DNA from: Gemmatimonadota bacterium
GTDB lineage: Bacteria; Gemmatimonadota; Gemmatimonadetes; Gemmatimonadales; Gemmatimonadaceae
Direction of reading: 5' to 3'
Assembly (NCBI GenBank): GCA_027622655.1
Contig: JAQBYI010000017.1
Coordinates: 1 to 60,549 of the forward strand
Length of the DNA: 60,549 nt
Shown: positions 16,878 through 24,041 of the stretch, one piece after another
Layout of the letters: the number at the start of each line of letters is the position of its first letter
Position numbering within the stretch: position 1 is the stretch's first letter
The notes under the pieces: model-generated
Databases searched by the model: none
Told to the model about the DNA's origin: nothing
The model's input: the letters and a program-made list of their open reading frames with translations, nothing else
Position numbers and translations under genes: made by a program

Positions 16878-16904
16878 CGGCCACCCGATATCGTCAGGTG
16901 GCCG
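16878..16904 (-). terminator. Probable terminator downstream of tRNA-Ala
   Basis: CGGCCACC (16878-16885) pairs with GGTGGCCG (16897-16904). On the minus strand it is followed by TTTCTCTTTTAAC. It lies 88 bases past the tRNA 3' end. Confidence 0.6.
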
Positions 16905-16991
16905 CTGGCATCACTTCGTATAAGTGCTGCCACGCTCGCCGGCATTGGAACTCTACGTCCTACCGCTCGGCGGCGGGCAATTCTGTGCGAG

Positions 16992-17064
16992 TGGAGCTGA
17001 GGGGGCTCGAACCCCTGACCTCTCCCGTGCGAGGGGAGCGCTCTCCCAGCTGAGCTACAGCCCC
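16992..17064 (-). tRNA. tRNA-Ala (anticodon CGC)
   Basis: The reverse complement begins GGGGCTGTAGCTCAGCTGGG. The anticodon stem CTCCC/GGGAG encloses the loop CTCGCAC with CGC at 34-36. The acceptor stem has the G3:U70 wobble pair that is the alanine identity element. The T arm is GGGGTTCGAGCCCC, the discriminator is A, and there is no encoded CCA. Confidence 0.96.
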
Positions 17065-17212
17065 AAAAACAAACCGGTACCGTAGCGTGCCTGGTTGCGC
17101 CGCCCGGTCGCACTCCGGACCCCTAACAACAAACCCCGCCGTAATACGCTCGGGCGGGGCCGACGTCACACACCGAGGAAGGTAGCGGCGCGACGCGGCA
17201 AGTCAAGGCCGC

Positions 17213-17310
17213 GAACGGCAACAGCGAGTGGACGGCCGACGGTGAACGGCTGACGGCTTCCGGTTGCGTGCCCGACTGACAGCAGAAAGCCGTCTACCGT
17301 AAGCTGTGCA
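17213..17310 (-). repeat. Interspersed ~95-bp repeat, copy B (inverted)
   Basis: Read on the minus strand it contains CGTCGGCCGTCCACTCGCTGTTGCCGTT, matching the end of copies A and C, and upstream GCAACCGGAAGCCGTCAGCCGTT, matching their middle. It lies in the leader of the dehydratase gene at 17330. Confidence 0.75.
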
Positions 17311-17329
17311 CCTGTCGTAGTAGTTATCA

Positions 17330-18301
17330 GTGCTCAGCGTCCTCCCCACCGCCTCCGCAGTCCGCTCCGCCGCCGAACGAATCCGCGCGCACATCGTGCG
17401 CACAACGCTCGTGCGGTCACCAACTCTGAGTGAGTTTCTTGGCGGCGACGTGTGGCTAAAGTGCGAGTGCGACCAGCACACCGGCTCCTTCAAGCTTCGC
17501 GGAGCCACAAATGTCCTCGCTTTGATGGACGAACCGACACGCGCGCGCGGCGGCGTCGCGTCGAGTGCAGGAAACCACGGTGCTGGAATCGCGGCCGCCG
17601 CTAAGGCGTTCGGAATCGACTGCACCGTCTACGTGCCGAGCGTCGCCCCGGCCGCCAAGCGCGATCGTATTTCGGCGATGGGCGCGACGGTGCACGCCAG
17701 CGCACCACACTACGACGCGGCCGAAGCGCTGGCGAAGGCGCACGCCGAACGCACCGGCGCCACGTTCGTGAATCCCTGCCTCGGACTCGACCTGCTCGCG
17801 GGCCAAGGCACGGTCGCGCTGGAAATCCTCGAGGATCTCCCGACTGTGCGCACAATCATTACGAATGTCGGTGGCGGAGGGCTCTGTGGCGGAATGGGCG
17901 GTTTCCTTTGCGAGGCCGCACCGCAGGTGACTTTGGTCGGCGCACAGAGCGAACACACCGACGCGATGGCCCGCGCACTCGCGTCGAACGCGCCGGCCGA
18001 CGATCCCCACGCGCCAACCATATGTGACGGACTCGCTGGACTGGTGGACGCCGACATGCTGGCACAGGGGCGCGCATCGCTCGCGCGCGTGGCCGTGTCA
18101 CCGGAAGCGGCCGTGGCCCATGCCGTCGCGTACGTATGGATTGAGGAAGGGATCAAGGTTGAGGGTGCGGGCGCCGCCGGCGTCGCGGCAGTGCTCTCAG
18201 GCACGGCGGGCGAAATCGAGTTTCCGCTGGTGATCGTGCTCAGCGGCGGGAACATCGACGACACGCTGCACTCTCAGATCCTGAACGACACCCGCGAGTA
18301 G
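17330..18301 (+). CDS. PLP-dependent threonine/serine dehydratase-like protein
   Basis: This 323-residue fold-type II PLP enzyme has the Schiff-base lysine in TGSFKLRGATN (about residue 55), the SAGNHGAGIA substrate loop near 80, the glycine-rich phosphate-binding loop VGGGGLCGGMGG near 182, and the C-terminal SGGNID motif. It lacks the ACT regulatory domain of biosynthetic IlvA, so it resembles catabolic threonine dehydratase or serine racemase-type proteins that deaminate hydroxy-amino acids to keto acids. Its TAG stop is the start of repeat copy C. A second, divergent homologue lies at 30176-31216. Confidence 0.87.
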   Translation: MLSVLPTASAVRSAAERIRAHIVRTTLVRSPTLSEFLGGDVWLKCECDQHTGSFKLRGATNVLALMDEPTRARGGVASSAGNHGAGIAAAAKAFGIDCTVYVPSVAPAAKRDRISAMGATVHASAPHYDAAEALAKAHAERTGATFVNPCLGLDLLAGQGTVALEILEDLPTVRTIITNVGGGGLCGGMGGFLCEAAPQVTLVGAQSEHTDAMARALASNAPADDPHAPTICDGLAGLVDADMLAQGRASLARVAVSPEAAVAHAVAYVWIEEGIKVEGAGAAGVAAVLSGTAGEIEFPLVIVLSGGNIDDTLHSQILNDTRE

Positions 18302-18392
18302 ACAGCCGACGGCTCACGGCTGTCGGTCGTGCGCACAACCGGCAGCCGTCAACCGTTAGCCGTAGGCCGTCCACTCGCTGTTGTCGTTGTAG
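18299..18392 (+). repeat. Interspersed ~95-bp repeat, copy C
   Basis: It begins TAGACAGCCGACGG at the dehydratase stop codon and runs to GTCCACTCGCTGTTGTCGTTG, ten bases before the RNase Z start. It is in the same orientation as copy A. Confidence 0.8.
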
Positions 18393-18401
18393 TTTTGTCC
18401 C

Positions 18402-19340
18402 GTGTCCCTCTCCATCACTTTCCTCGGAACGTCTGCGTCTCGGCCAACCGTCGAGCGCGGCGTCAGCGCGCTCGCAATCGTACGCGAGGGCGAGACGATG
18501 CTTGTTGATTGCGGCGAGGGCACGCAGCGCCAGATGATGCGGTACGGCGTGTCGTTCGCGATGGGCGACATTCTGTTCACCCACTTTCACACCGATCACT
18601 TCCTCGGTCTGCTCGGCCTCCTGCGCACGCTCACCCTGCAGGACCGCACCGACGTGCTTCGCATCTGGGGCCCGAAGGGACTGCAGCATATGATGAAGCG
18701 CGCCGACGGCCTCGGCGTCGAACGGCTGAGCTTCCCGCTCGAACTTCGCGAGGTCACAGCGGGCGAACCGATTCCGCGGAAGGACTACGCGATCGTGCCG
18801 TTCGCGGTTGATCACCGCGGCGCGCAGTCGGTGGGCTATGCGCTCGTCGAGGAGGAGCGCCGGGGAATCTTCAATCCCGATCTCGCCCGCGAACTCGGCA
18901 TTCCGGAAGGCCCGCTTTGGGGCCGCATTCACAAAGGCGAAGCAGTCACGCTTGACGACGGCCGCGTGATCAAGCCGGAGACTCTCGTGGGGCCCACGCG
19001 ATCGGGCCGCCGACTCGTGGTCACCGGAGATACGCGCCCGTGCCAGGCGACGATTGACGCGTCGATGGGCGCGGACCTCATCGTACACGAAGCAACGTTT
19101 GGCGACGAAGAGGCGCAGCGTGCTTCGGAAACCGGACACTCGACGGCGCGCGAAGCTGCCGAAGTTGCGGCCTCAGCTGGAGCGAAACGGCTCGCGCTTA
19201 CTCATTTCTCCGCGCGCTATTCGCGCGACACCGCGGAACTCGTGCGTCAGGCGCGCGAGCGGTTTCCGGAAACGATCGGCGCGCGCGACGGCCACGAAGT
19301 GGACATTCCGTACGCCGGTACTGAATCAGGCCAGTCGTAA
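18402..19340 (+). CDS. rnz: Ribonuclease Z
   Basis: This metallo-beta-lactamase-fold endonuclease of 312 residues matures tRNA 3' ends. LGTSASRPT at the N-terminus and the zinc motif THFHTDHFLGL (about residues 60-70) are diagnostic of RNase Z. Further ligands are in VTGDTRP and the C-terminal ALTHFSARY. It matters that neither tRNA in this window encodes CCA, since such precursors are RNase Z substrates. The start is GTG at 18402. The last 94 bases overlap, tail to tail, the end of the DUF2203 gene on the other strand. Confidence 0.95.
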   Translation: MSLSITFLGTSASRPTVERGVSALAIVREGETMLVDCGEGTQRQMMRYGVSFAMGDILFTHFHTDHFLGLLGLLRTLTLQDRTDVLRIWGPKGLQHMMKRADGLGVERLSFPLELREVTAGEPIPRKDYAIVPFAVDHRGAQSVGYALVEEERRGIFNPDLARELGIPEGPLWGRIHKGEAVTLDDGRVIKPETLVGPTRSGRRLVVTGDTRPCQATIDASMGADLIVHEATFGDEEAQRASETGHSTAREAAEVAASAGAKRLALTHFSARYSRDTAELVRQARERFPETIGARDGHEVDIPYAGTESGQS

Positions 19341-19702
19341 CTCGGCGCCACACTGCGGGGAGCCCAGAAGAGCGGCACGATCACGCCGTCCTTCTCGCTG
19401 CGGAACGCAATGAGCGTGTGTTCGAGCCGCGCGACCCGGATATCGAGGCTCGTCAGCTCACCTTGGAGATCGTCGATCTGCGCAGCCAGGGCCTGCGCTT
19501 CAGCCATGAGGCGGTCGGCGTCCGGGCTGGGCGCGTCTGCCTTGGCTCCACTCGTAGCGTACTCGAACGCCTCAACCGCGGCGCGCCAGCGCGTGTACGA
19601 CTCACCGAGGTCGTCCGCAATGCGACGAACCAGCGGAAGCGCGGCGGTCGCCTCAGCCGGCGTCCACGTGCGGCTACCCCACCAAACGCCGTCAACAGCC
19701 AT
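19247..19702 (-). CDS. DUF2203 family protein
   Basis: The protein has 151 residues. The N-terminal TWTPAEATAALPLVRRIADDL matches the DUF2203 opening. A helical hairpin with ADRLMAEAQALAAQIDDLQGEL follows, then a compact GVIVPLFW region. The family has no established function. Its C-terminal ~30 residues are encoded opposite the end of rnz and look non-homologous to the family, so the overlap tail is probably a run-on beyond the ancestral stop. It lies two bases downstream of the thioesterase gene and is likely in one operon with it. Confidence 0.75.
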   Translation of the reverse strand: MAVDGVWWGSRTWTPAEATAALPLVRRIADDLGESYTRWRAAVEAFEYATSGAKADAPSPDADRLMAEAQALAAQIDDLQGELTSLDIRVARLEHTLIAFRSEKDGVIVPLFWAPRSVAPSYDWPDSVPAYGMSTSWPSRAPIVSGNRSRA

Positions 19703-19704
19703 CG

Positions 19705-20205
19705 CTACCGGCTCCCACCACTGTCCTCGGCACCCCGCTCTTCGAGGCGGCGCCTGCGACGTTCGGCGGCCGCACGATGGCGACGGTGTTCTTCATCGGT
19801 TTCGCACACGAGTGGCGGAACTGCAGTAGGCTTCCCGTCGTCGTCGAGCGCCACGAACGTCGCGTAGCACGAGTTGGTATGGCGGCGGACGCCCGTCATG
19901 AGATTCTCGGCTTCGACGCGAATGCCGATCTCCATCGATGTCCGCCCCGCCCAGTTCACGCTGCCCTTCATAACGACCAGCTCGCCCACCATGATAGGTT
20001 CGCGAAAATCCACGCGATCAACCGATACCGTTACGCACGGCAACCGCGCGTGTCGCATCGCGCAAACTGCGGCCGTCTTGTCGAGCATGGCCAGTATCGC
20101 GCCACCGAACACGTGGCCGCGCGTGTTCTCGTCCTGAGGCATCATCAACGCCGAAGACTCGTGGCGCGACGCGCGAACGGTGTGAACTGCCGGCGATTCG
20201 TTCAT
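19705..20205 (-). CDS. Hotdog-fold acyl-CoA thioesterase (YciA/BACH type)
   Basis: The 166-residue protein has the hotdog helix block ENTRGHVFGGAILAMLDKTAAVCAMRHA, in which N-x-x-G-x-x-x-G-G-x and the Asp of MLD mark acyl-CoA thioesterases. VSVDRVDFREPIMVGELV and SCYATFVALDDDGKP follow. It hydrolyses acyl-CoA to free acid and CoA in the cytoplasm. The last 30 residues are strongly charged (RRHRAAAERRRRRLEERG). The start at 20205 lies inside the open frame of the upstream secreted protein. Confidence 0.88.
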   Translation of the reverse strand: MNESPAVHTVRASRHESSALMMPQDENTRGHVFGGAILAMLDKTAAVCAMRHARLPCVTVSVDRVDFREPIMVGELVVMKGSVNWAGRTSMEIGIRVEAENLMTGVRRHTNSCYATFVALDDDGKPTAVPPLVCETDEEHRRHRAAAERRRRRLEERGAEDSGGSR

Positions 20206-21388
20206 GGATTGGAAGATGTAAGGTTGTGAGCGCCGCGGCGAGCGTAGTGAAAAGCGATCCGGTTAGCGGCTGTCGGGGGGTGCGGACAATCTGGCGACCG
20301 CCATCGTACTCGCCCGCCTCGGAGAACGCGCGCTGCAACGCGACGCGATCGGCATTTGTGACCGTCGAGTCGAGCCAGACTACACGTTCGATGGCGGACG
20401 ATGTGCGCACTGCCGGGCTGCTGGTCACGCCGCCAACCGTGAGTGTGAGTATCCATCCCTGGTTCAGCCGATCGACGTCGGCCGTCAGCGTATCGCCACC
20501 ATACGCCCAGCGACCCGCTTCGCCCGATGCGTCCGGCAACTCCGCGGCGACCGGTGGCCACCACGACGGCGGACCGATGCGGCGCGGCGGCAGCACGATC
20601 GGATCGATGTCCGGATTCACTCCCGCGGCTGGAATGCCAAAGCGAATTGTTGGTGACTGGCCGTCGGACCCGATTGTGAAACTGCCGACATCGAACGCGA
20701 ACCCCGCGAGCGCGCGACGTGCGCGCCCGGTCGGGTCGTTCGCTACCGGCCCCGTGGCCGACAGAAGCGTGTCACGTGCACTGCGCCACGCGCGACTCCC
20801 CTCGGCGATCACCGAATCAGCGACGGCACGGCCAACGAGGTCGGCGAGCGACTGCATCGCGCCAGTCCGAACATCGATCACGCCCCTGCCGTACTGGTGC
20901 CTGTGCACCGCCGAACGCTCATCGCGCGTGTCCACATCGGTGTGGTGTTCGTACGAGAGATACGGCCCGTGGATGGCGAGAATCTCGAGGTCCGACGTCG
21001 CACGCACGGCAGCGTCGTCGTTCTCTGGTTCATCCGGAGTGAGCGGCTGCTCGCCGGCGTGCTCTCGCGCGTAATCATCCGCCATGCGCATCACGAGCGA
21101 GTCGCGATGCAGTTCGAGCGAGTCGCCCCGCACGAGATCGCGCGCAAATAAACGGTGACCGACGAAAACGGCGTCGTAGTAGGAACGGTCGTCGTCGGCG
21201 ACGTAGAGCTCGGTGAACCGCCCGTCGACCCTCGCGACGAACATCGGGACGCCCCGCGCGCGCACAGTCCCCTTGGTAGAACTGATCCAGAATGTCGAAT
21301 CGGCCGTTACCACGAGCAGATCGGCTTCGGTCGGCGGCTCAGCACGATCGCACGCGATCGTCCCCGCCGCGGCCATCGCCACCAGCAT
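20018..21388 (-). CDS. Secreted hypothetical protein (lipoprotein-like), possible DUF3298/RsiV-type region
   Basis: The ATG at 21388 gives MLVAMAAAGTIACDRAEPP, a short signal with a lipobox-like cysteine, and about 456 residues. The middle has YEHHTDVDTRDERS and RGVIDVRTGAMQSLADLVG, a layout resembling the DUF3298 domain of anti-sigma-factor-like RsiV proteins; this is a weak pattern match. The frame overlaps the same-strand thioesterase gene by 188 bases. The final ~60 residues therefore probably reflect a lost stop codon or frameshift near 20205-20230 rather than functional protein. Confidence 0.55.
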   Translation of the reverse strand: MLVAMAAAGTIACDRAEPPTEADLLVVTADSTFWISSTKGTVRARGVPMFVARVDGRFTELYVADDDRSYYDAVFVGHRLFARDLVRGDSLELHRDSLVMRMADDYAREHAGEQPLTPDEPENDDAAVRATSDLEILAIHGPYLSYEHHTDVDTRDERSAVHRHQYGRGVIDVRTGAMQSLADLVGRAVADSVIAEGSRAWRSARDTLLSATGPVANDPTGRARRALAGFAFDVGSFTIGSDGQSPTIRFGIPAAGVNPDIDPIVLPPRRIGPPSWWPPVAAELPDASGEAGRWAYGGDTLTADVDRLNQGWILTLTVGGVTSSPAVRTSSAIERVVWLDSTVTNADRVALQRAFSEAGEYDGGRQIVRTPRQPLTGSLFTTLAAALTTLHLPIHERIAGSSHRSRVAPRVFGVDDASGREHARPRVRWRDTGHARQDGRSLRDATRAVAVRNGIG

Positions 21389-21419
21389 GTAGCGCGTCAG
21401 GCACCGGGGGCCGCGCACG

Positions 21420-22637
21420 CTACTTCGCGAGCGCCGCAACGCCGGCCAGGAGTCGGTCAACTTCGTTCTCGGTCGTGTAGCAGGCGCAGCCGGCGCGCAC
21501 GAGGCCGTCAACAGCGTGCCCGAGCTGCGCGACGATCGTGCTCGCGTAAAAATCACCATGGGAAACGAAGACCCCCGAGTCGGCCAGGGCCCGCGCAACC
21601 TGCGTCGAATCGAAGCCGCGCACCGTGAACGCGGCCGTCGGAGTCCGCGGCCTGTCGGGCGGCGGACCGTAGCGCGTCACACCCGGCGTGGCGCCGAGCC
21701 CGTCCCAAAGGCGCGTGAACAGCGCGTGCGCGCGGCGGTGCAGCATCGCATACGCCGACGCGAGGCGCTGCCGACGCTGCATGCCGTCACCGAGCGAGGC
21801 GAGGAAGTCCACTGCCGCGGCCGCCCCGATGATTCCCTCGTGATTCTGTGTTCCGCTCTCGATTCGCTCACCGTCACTGTCCGGCGCCGGATCGAGCCGC
21901 GCTACGTCCATCGAGTTGAGCAGGTCGCGGCATCCGTACAGCACGCCGGTGTGCGGGCCGTAAAACTTGTACGGTGAGCAGGCGAGCAGGTCACAGCCCA
22001 GGGCGCGCACGTCCACCAAGGCGTGCGGCGCGTAGTGAACGGCGTCGACAAACGTGAGTGCGCCTACCGCGCGCGCCATTCCGGCCGCTCGCGCCACATC
22101 GCTGATGGTGCCCACGGCGTTGGACGCCGCGCCGATGGCGAGCAGCTTCGTCTCCGGGGTGATTGCCGCCTCGAGCGATGCCCAGTCGAGTTCCGCCGTA
22201 TCGAGCTTCGCCGCGACCCGTCGCACGGTGAGCCCGCGCTCCGATGCAATGCGCAGCCACGGCGCGATGTTCGCGTGATGATCGAGATCGGTGACAACGA
22301 TTTCGTCTCCCTCGCCCCAAGCCGCGCCGAGCGCACGTGCGACGTGAAGCGTGAGCGTCGTCATGTTGTTCCCGAACACAATCTCTGCGGGGCTGCACGC
22401 GAAAAAATCGGCGAACGTTTCGCGCGCCGATGCCAACATCGCATCAGTCTCGGCGCTGGACGGATACTCCCAGTGCGTGTTGGCGTTGTGGTGAAGGAGA
22501 TAGTCCGTCACCGCAGCGGCTACCTCCGTTGGCACCTGCGTGCCGCCCGGGCCGTCGAAGTACGCCACCGGCTGGCCGCCATGTGTACGGCCAAGCGCCG
22601 GAAAAGCCGCGCGAATCTGTTCGATGCTGGCGCTCAA
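21420..22637 (-). CDS. Cysteine desulfurase-like protein (class V aminotransferase)
   Basis: This PLP enzyme of 405 residues has the cofactor lysine in CSPYKFYGPHTG (about residue 224), the PLP-phosphate region GNNMTTLTLHVARAL near 90 and the Asp of FVDAVHYAPH near 197. The opening IRAAFPALGR and the FDGPGGTQVP block match the cysteine-desulfurase-like subfamily distinct from IscS/SufS. There are no SufU, SufB or IscU partners nearby, so its sulfur acceptor is unknown. The start ATG overlaps the stop of the upstream dehydrogenase (22634-22637), implying translational coupling. Confidence 0.88.
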   Translation of the reverse strand: MSASIEQIRAAFPALGRTHGGQPVAYFDGPGGTQVPTEVAAAVTDYLLHHNANTHWEYPSSAETDAMLASARETFADFFACSPAEIVFGNNMTTLTLHVARALGAAWGEGDEIVVTDLDHHANIAPWLRIASERGLTVRRVAAKLDTAELDWASLEAAITPETKLLAIGAASNAVGTISDVARAAGMARAVGALTFVDAVHYAPHALVDVRALGCDLLACSPYKFYGPHTGVLYGCRDLLNSMDVARLDPAPDSDGERIESGTQNHEGIIGAAAAVDFLASLGDGMQRRQRLASAYAMLHRRAHALFTRLWDGLGATPGVTRYGPPPDRPRTPTAAFTVRGFDSTQVARALADSGVFVSHGDFYASTIVAQLGHAVDGLVRAGCACYTTENEVDRLLAGVAALAK

Positions 22638-23524
22638 TCGATCACCTCGCCACCCATCCGCTCGATCACCCGGACAGCCTCGACGTGGTCGGCCTCCTCA
22701 CCAAGTTCACGACGGGCCATGCTCATGAGTTCCGCCGCGAGCTGAATCATTGGCGCCGGAATTTTCTGTTCGCGGAGCACACGCGCCGCGATCCCGACGT
22801 CCTTGTCAAGCAACGCAAGGCGGAACGTGCGCGGAAAGGCGCGCGTAAGCACACGCTGGGGAAAAAGGTTCTGCGAAGTGTTCGAACGCCCGCTGGATGC
22901 ATTGATCACTTCGAGCGCGACGGCCGGCTTTACGCCAGCGCGCGCGAGCGCCGCGAGTCCCTCGCCGAGGCTCCAGATGTGCACTGCGAGCATTGCCTGA
23001 TTGATTGCCTTGAGCGCGTGACCGGCCCCAACCGCGCCGCAGTGGACGATCTTCTCCGCGAACGCGTCGATCACGGCGTTTGCGCGTTCGAGCGCCTTGG
23101 CGTCGCCGCCAACCATAACGGTGAGAGTACCGATCTCCGCACCCGCAACGCCGCCCGAAACGGGCGCGTCGAGAAACGCGACGTTTTTTTTCGCGAGTCG
23201 GACGGCAATGCGTTGCGACGTCGCGGGATCGCCAGACGTGCAATCGATGAACATCGCACCATCGGCGAGACCGGCCTCGATTCCCGACGGACCGTCGAGC
23301 AGGGCCTCGACGTCGGCAGACGTTGACAGGCACGTGACGATGAAATCTGCGCCGTCAACAGCCTCGCGCGGTGTCGCAGCGTGCGTGGCGTCGTGCTCCG
23401 ACGCAAAGTCGGCCGCTTTGGCGGCCGTGCGATTCCACACGCGGAGCGAAAACTCCGGAGTGGCTAGGTGGCGAGCCATCGGGGTTCCGATGGCGCCGAG
23501 TCCGAGAAAGGCGACGACTGGCAT
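22634..23524 (-). CDS. NAD(P)-dependent 3-hydroxyisobutyrate dehydrogenase family oxidoreductase
   Basis: The 296-residue protein has a Rossmann GLGAIGTPMARHL at the N-terminus, the substrate-binding DAPVSGGVAGAEIGTLTVMVGG block at about 120, and the catalytic-lysine helix GAGHALKAINQAMLA (Lys about 170). The family reduces or oxidises beta-hydroxyacids (HIBADH, tartronate semialdehyde reductase, GLYR-type); the substrate cannot be fixed. It is the first gene of a minus-strand run that continues through the desulfurase-like gene and the secreted hypothetical. Confidence 0.9.
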   Translation of the reverse strand: MPVVAFLGLGAIGTPMARHLATPEFSLRVWNRTAAKAADFASEHDATHAATPREAVDGADFIVTCLSTSADVEALLDGPSGIEAGLADGAMFIDCTSGDPATSQRIAVRLAKKNVAFLDAPVSGGVAGAEIGTLTVMVGGDAKALERANAVIDAFAEKIVHCGAVGAGHALKAINQAMLAVHIWSLGEGLAALARAGVKPAVALEVINASSGRSNTSQNLFPQRVLTRAFPRTFRLALLDKDVGIAARVLREQKIPAPMIQLAAELMSMARRELGEEADHVEAVRVIERMGGEVID

Positions 23525-23619
23525 GGCAGGTGGGCAGAGGCGTTGCCGGCGTACGGGGCGGCGTGCAAACGCACCCGCGCGCGGCGGAATTTCGACTGCG
23601 CTTCACCTGCAAGATACGA

Positions 23620-23696
23620 GAACGGGCAGTCGGTAAGGGAGGAGGCCGGCCCCCCACCAGCACCGGCGCTCAACCCCGATTACCGACTGCCCGTTC
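23620..23696. repeat. 17-bp inverted repeat with 43-base spacer
   Basis: GAACGGGCAGTCGGTAA at 23620-23636 is the exact reverse complement of 23680-23696. It could form a stem, be a paired binding site, or be the ends of a small lost element. There is no T-run after the right arm on the plus strand. Confidence 0.85.
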
Positions 23697-23882
23697 CCTA
23701 TCCTTCGTTCTACCAGATTAGAACCCCGCATCATCGAAAAGGTTGCAACCGGTTCGGTGCGCGGAAGAGTGGAAGTCTGCCACTTTACGGACCCGGAGCG
23801 CGTCAGGTTTCGTCGCCGATTGCACCGCCGCGAGGCTCCGGGGCAGACCGGATCGCCGTAGCCGCGCCAGCCGCATGGAAGG

Positions 23883-23926
23883 CGCGTTGGGGGCGCGTTG
23901 GGGGCGCGTTGGGGGCGCGTTGGGGG
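23883..23926. repeat. 11-bp tandem repeat array (unit CGCGTTGGGGG)
   Basis: Four perfect 11-base copies lie about 115 bases upstream of the mgtE start, in its presumed promoter or 5' leader. Confidence 0.95.
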
Positions 23927-24041
23927 CGCTGCAGGGTTGTAAGCGTCACGTGGGCACGGTTACCTTCGGCTCTACTATCAAAGAGGGGCCGTTCGTTTCG
24001 CACGCCGGACGCGCCACCATGCGCGACCAGGGACGGGATTC

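Larger units (their letters stand above)
23525..24041. other. 517-bp intergenic region upstream of mgtE
   Basis: No convincing gene is present. It contains a 17-bp perfect inverted repeat (23620-23636 with 23680-23696), an 11-bp tandem array (23883-23926), and the mgtE leader with GGGACGGGATTC before the ATG. I looked for an M-box magnesium riboswitch and did not find its conserved core. Confidence 0.6.

Noticed and set aside
20226-21074. Plus-strand frame opposite the secreted hypothetical
   Set aside because: It is Ser/Ala/Arg-rich with no signal or domain; codon pattern favours the minus strand.
23525-24041. M-box magnesium riboswitch upstream of mgtE
   Set aside because: The conserved core helices and sequence could not be found; the leader instead holds tandem repeats.
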